Below are positions 19,401-21,554 of a DNA stretch of 21,554 nt, piece after piece. Position 1 is the first letter of the stretch. Each line of letters begins with the position of its first letter. A model generated the notes under the pieces. That model saw only the letters and a program-made list of their open reading frames with translations. It was not told where the DNA came from and ran no database searches. The stretch is from JBBDIM01 sp040880405 (GTDB lineage Bacteria > Planctomycetota > Planctomycetia > Pirellulales > Pirellulaceae): the NCBI GenBank assembly GCA_040880405.1, contig JBBDIM010000130.1, positions 1 to 21,554 on the forward strand. Direction: 5' to 3'. The position numbers and the translations under genes were made by a program.

Positions 19401-20709
19401 GCACTTTGTTGAAGGGGAGTGGACAGGGAATAGCTGGGGCACCCGGCCCGATTTCCGTGGACCCTACTTCCAGCCTGAGACCTGGGAGCAGTCGGACAAG
19501 ATCGCGAAGGCCCTCAGTACAACCCTGCGAACGACCCGCGATGAAGAGGCCGCTTGGCTCATCGGCCAGATGTCGCGGCATCGCATGAACCTGCCGGAGA
19601 CCCTGGAATTCGCGCTCGCCAAGGCGGCGACCGATCCGGAGTTCACCGCGGTCGCCGTTTCGCTGGTCGCCAAAGAGTCGAAGATTCCAACCGGAGCGAA
19701 GGACCTGTTGATCCGCTTCGCAACCGATCCGGCACAAGACGCCGCGACCCGGGGCGAGGCGACCATTGCCCTCTTAAAGTCGAACGAGCGTGATTCACTG
19801 ATCGCAGCCTTGGTCGGACTGGCCCGGCTTCGCGGGACCGATGCCAAAGGAGCCCCCTACCTACAAGCCTTGGCGGCGTTCCAAAACACCGGACTGCTGC
19901 AAAGTCGGCTTGATTTGCTGATCCAGTTGGGGACCACCACCAGTGAAGAAGTACCACGTGAGGCAACCGTTTGGGCCCACGCCGGACTATTGCATCTGGC
20001 CAACCAGCAAAACGCCGCGGACCGCGTCAAACGCCAAGTGGCCGAGACGCTGGAAAGTGGCTGGGCCGATCCGGCCCGGCAGGCCAAATTGCTGGAGGGC
20101 GCGCTGATTATCAACGACCGCAAGCTGGAACCAAAGGTGACGCAGCTCCTCACCAGCGAGCAACCGGCCGTCGCGGCGGTCGCCCAAATGGTCGCCACCG
20201 CGTGGCAAATCGGCCAGCGGGGCGAAATGCGGCAAGGCCCGAAGCTCGAAAACCTCTCCCCCTTCGAGGCGATTTCCCTCGCGGTCAACACGCCCGGCAA
20301 CGCGGCCCGAGGGGAACAGCTTTACGCCAAGCTCGCCTGCAACAAATGCCATACGGTCGGGCCGAACGAGCCCAGCCGCGGCCCCTACCTGCCCAACGTG
20401 GCCAAGACCTACAATCGCGAGCAATTGACCGAGTCGATCGTCCTCCCCAGCGCCGTCATCGCCCAGGGCTTCGCGACCAACATCTTCCTGCTCGAAGACG
20501 GCCGCACCCTCTCCGGCTTCGTCGTCAGCGAAGCAGCCGACGCCATCACCATCCGCGACAACCAAGGAGAAGAACACCGCCTCAACCCCAAGGAAATCGA
20601 AGCCCGCAAAAAAGACGACATTTCCATCATGCCCGCCGGACTGGTGAATGAAATTACCCCAGGGGAACTGGCGGATTTGGTGACGTATTTGGAGGGGCTG
20701 GGGAAGTAG
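16432..20709 (+). CDS. Secreted ThuA / discoidin / membrane-bound dehydrogenase / HEAT / cytochrome c protein
   Basis: This 1425-residue exported multidomain protein has a signal peptide at about 1-24 (MNCFSRLGVIALLLSATTFTVLA). A ThuA-type glutamine-amidotransferase-like domain spans about 31-255 (LQILLVTGGCCHDYE, HNECFAG, TTLGHHNET at 222-230). A discoidin (F5/8 type C)-like carbohydrate-binding domain spans about 274-400. The PVC-specific putative membrane-bound dehydrogenase beta-propeller spans about 414-760, with EF-hand-like DYTGDGKADE and DHNGDGRADE loops. HEAT-like helical repeats occupy about 765-1250. A C-terminal heme-binding domain has C1303-N-K-C1306-H1307 and a likely distal ligand M1400 (SIMPAGL). 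Such proteins are numerous in planctomycetes and are suspected to act in extracellular sugar or polysaccharide oxidation with electron transfer through the heme; activity is unproven. The start at 16432 is fixed by the signal peptide; the ribosome site is weak. It appears monocistronic. Confidence 0.92.
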   Translation: MNCFSRLGVIALLLSATTFTVLAEDRVATKPLQILLVTGGCCHDYETQKNIIKKGLEARAHCEVTVVHQGGTTTDTRIPLYEDPNWAKPYDVVIHNECFAGVADPAWTARVLKPHQEGIPAVVVHCAMHCYRDKTDEWFKFCGVTSHGHGPAYPHAVLNSAGDHPVMEGFGAAWANPAGELYRIEKVWPNTTPLAVAKDREKGTEEVCVWTNMYGDTRVFGTTLGHHNETVSDETFLNLLTRGTMWAADKLEDDYLREPSTEPYLIPVDLAKGKKGTASSEETDKNNLVAHAFDGQPGTRWCANGPDVPQWLAVDLGKPEKLTGARLEFESSGSVYQYRLEGSADGSEWKTLVDRSNNEDEKTHELDFQADGIRHVRAYVLANRQGGWASIRQFAVFGTEMIEVDPAQASQKEDDARLSDVTLPEGFVKTLFAAPPAVNYPVFVAAAENGDVYVSVDKNGSLDREPRRGAIHRLRDYTGDGKADEVTLFVPDVDSPRGIVWDRDRLYVMHPPHLSAFIDHNGDGRADEQQILVKDIAFGFKDRPADHTSNGVTLGIDGWLYLAIGDFGFMQAEGTDGRKMQMRGGGVVRVRPDGTGLEIYSSGTRNNLEVGLDPLLSGFTRDNTNDGDGWDTRLHHFSGLEDHGYPRRYKFFNDEIVQPLADYGGGSGCGALYMDEAGFPAGFGNALYSADWGRGWIYRHLLEPAGATFTLDQNEFIRMTRPTDLDVDAQSNIYASSWKGATFKYDGEDVGYIVKVTPKGYEAPPVPDFPALAEEDLVPILKAPSHRLRLAAQRELLARGLTDEIVRQVKVIVGDQNQSLATRVAAMYLLKQALESGSHAFIAETAMHDAELRPLAIRALADRWDQQQDIPLQVIVDGLKDELPRTRLESAVALARLNQADEARSIASLLDDEDDLVRHTAYKVLAQLNAHEACFYVLDTHSTTPQMRRYARYALQSMHDAKVVDGLISRLAAESDLQRRQTLLIALCRLHFVEGEWTGNSWGTRPDFRGPYFQPETWEQSDKIAKALSTTLRTTRDEEAAWLIGQMSRHRMNLPETLEFALAKAATDPEFTAVAVSLVAKESKIPTGAKDLLIRFATDPAQDAATRGEATIALLKSNERDSLIAALVGLARLRGTDAKGAPYLQALAAFQNTGLLQSRLDLLIQLGTTTSEEVPREATVWAHAGLLHLANQQNAADRVKRQVAETLESGWADPARQAKLLEGALIINDRKLEPKVTQLLTSEQPAVAAVAQMVATAWQIGQRGEMRQGPKLENLSPFEAISLAVNTPGNAARGEQLYAKLACNKCHTVGPNEPSRGPYLPNVAKTYNREQLTESIVLPSAVIAQGFATNIFLLEDGRTLSGFVVSEAADAITIRDNQGEEHRLNPKEIEARKKDDISIMPAGLVNEITPGELADLVTYLEGLGK

Positions 20710-20782
20710 CGCGGAGGGCCAGCGACTAATGAGAATCGCAGCCAAGGCCAACAAAGGGCCAACGGCCCGGTTTTATACCAGT

Positions 20783-20799
20783 CCAGGGCAACGCCCTGG
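20783..20799. repeat. CCAGGGC hairpin repeat downstream of the ThuA gene
   Basis: CCAGGGC (20783-20789) and GCCCTGG (20793-20799) form a 7-bp stem with an AAC loop, in the 189-bp spacer between two convergent genes. It resembles the CCCAGGAC hairpin at 11412-11430. There is no T-run to make it a clear terminator. Confidence 0.5.
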
Positions 20800-20898
20800 G
20801 TTACGTCTTCGATCGCTGCATGATCGTTGATCTCGAGTGTGCGGACTTGGTCGCCGATCTGATTGAGTGTCGCGTGATCGGGATATCGACGGCCAGGA

Positions 20899-21554
20899 TC
20901 AGTCGCCTAGTTCCAAGACCGCCAAAATCGGCAAGTGATCCGAGGCGACCGGCTCGTTCAGGACGGTTGTCTCCACCACGGTCCAGCGATCTTCCGGCGA
21001 AAACAGCACGAAGTCGATTTGCCGATTTGGCTCTTTCACGGGGATGGTCAGCCGTGGCTCGGTGTTGGAGGGGGTCCAGTGTTTTTTGAACTCGCCCAAC
21101 GTGGGGCTTTCCGGCGTGGCGTTCAGGTCACCCGCCAATAAAGCGGGTCGCCGTGGAGATTTTTCAACCCACTGGTTGATCTGTTTCGCCGAATCAAGTC
21201 TTTGGGCGTCCGCTCGGCGGTGATCTAAGTGGGTATTCAAAAACAACAGCGGCGTGGCATGCCCTGGTACGTTGATCTCGGCCTCCAACACGCCCCGCTG
21301 TTCGCCCCCATCGGTATTGGGCAGCAGATGGTTTTGGCTGCGATGGATCGGCCAGCGGGTCAACAGGGCGTTACCGTAGTCTCCTCCTTGCAGCGGAATG
21401 TTGCCTCCAAAAACGACCTGCATGCCGGTCAGCTTGGCAAGCTCGGCCGGTTGATCGACCTGGCCAGACCGCTCGACATTTCGGTCCACCTCCTGTAAAG
21501 CCACAATGTCCGGCCGCACGCTTTGGATGATCTTCGCCAGTCGTTCCAAGTCGA
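20899..21554 (-). CDS. Endonuclease/exonuclease/phosphatase family protein (5' end outside window)
   Basis: This C-terminal fragment of about 218 residues is cut by the right window edge. It belongs to the Mg-dependent EEP hydrolase superfamily. Counting from the leucine encoded at 21549-21547, the metal and catalytic residues are E20 (VALQEVDR), H107 (NTHLDH), D141/N143 (GDLNATP), D179 (QIDFVL) and D204/H205 (SDHLP). All the standard EEP landmarks downstream of the first metal-binding asparagine are present; that residue would be just off the window. The TTG at 21549 is probably an internal Leu (DLERLAKIIQSVRPDIVALQE is normal mid-domain sequence), so the frame continues past 21554. The substrate cannot be told: members cut DNA, phosphodiesters or lipids, and many planctomycete relatives are exported, which cannot be checked here. 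Confidence 0.9.
   Translation of the reverse strand, partial: DLERLAKIIQSVRPDIVALQEVDRNVERSGQVDQPAELAKLTGMQVVFGGNIPLQGGDYGNALLTRWPIHRSQNHLLPNTDGGEQRGVLEAEINVPGHATPLLFLNTHLDHRRADAQRLDSAKQINQWVEKSPRRPALLAGDLNATPESPTLGEFKKHWTPSNTEPRLTIPVKEPNRQIDFVLFSPEDRWTVVETTVLNEPVASDHLPILAVLELGD

Noticed and set aside
20710..20898. Small gene in the spacer after the ThuA gene
   Set aside because: The only open frame (from 20820) overlaps the opposing EEP gene's 3' end and has no protein character.

Overview
The window looks like a draft or metagenome-assembled contig from a planctomycete, most likely in or near the Pirellulales. Three things suggest this. One is a 1425-residue ThuA / membrane-bound-dehydrogenase / HEAT / cytochrome c protein of the kind that is numerous in Planctomycetota and their PVC relatives. 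Another is GC-rich coding sequence with long, repeat-filled spacers between mostly single-gene units. The third is the dense set of short palindromic repeats in those spacers. The phylum call is inference from gene families, not from a marker-gene tree.

Layout, left to right. Positions 1-616 hold two inverted-repeat elements followed by the promoter region of a WYL-domain regulator (617-1639, +). Positions 1640-1933 hold a nested pair of inverted repeats. A small gamma-glutamylcyclotransferase-like gene (1934-2335, -) has a promoter so close to its ATG that the mRNA may be leaderless. A spacer of about 0.6 kb with nested stems and a strong intrinsic terminator leads to a C-terminal processing protease (3024-4715, -), which has a good sigma-70-type promoter about 170 bases upstream. 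The next spacer, about 0.9 kb, carries two copies of a 73-74 bp MITE-like element in opposite orientation. metG (5610-7670, -) follows. Upstream of metG is a 100-N scaffold gap whose flanks are an identical 55 bp, probably an assembly overlap.

The right half has a secreted thioredoxin-trypsin fusion (8486-10084, +) that converges, 12 bp apart, with an unrecognised helical protein (10097-11251, -). Next is a 902-residue signalling protein, REC - HD-GYP - REC - degenerate GGDEF - two CBS (11541-14249, -). Divergent from it are a SUFU-domain protein and a sterol desaturase/fatty acid hydroxylase-type membrane protein (14593-16268, +). The giant ThuA/cytochrome protein (16432-20709, +) comes next, and a partial endonuclease/exonuclease/phosphatase gene runs off the right edge (20899-21554, -).

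The genes do not form one pathway. The only plausible co-transcribed pair is SUFU plus desaturase (56 bp apart). I did not find a phage, CRISPR array, toxin-antitoxin pair, transposase or defence system. The most interesting items are the multi-domain c-di-GMP protein, which has an intact HD-GYP, a dead GGDEF with a preserved I-site and a possible internal start, and the family of palindromic repeats in the spacers.
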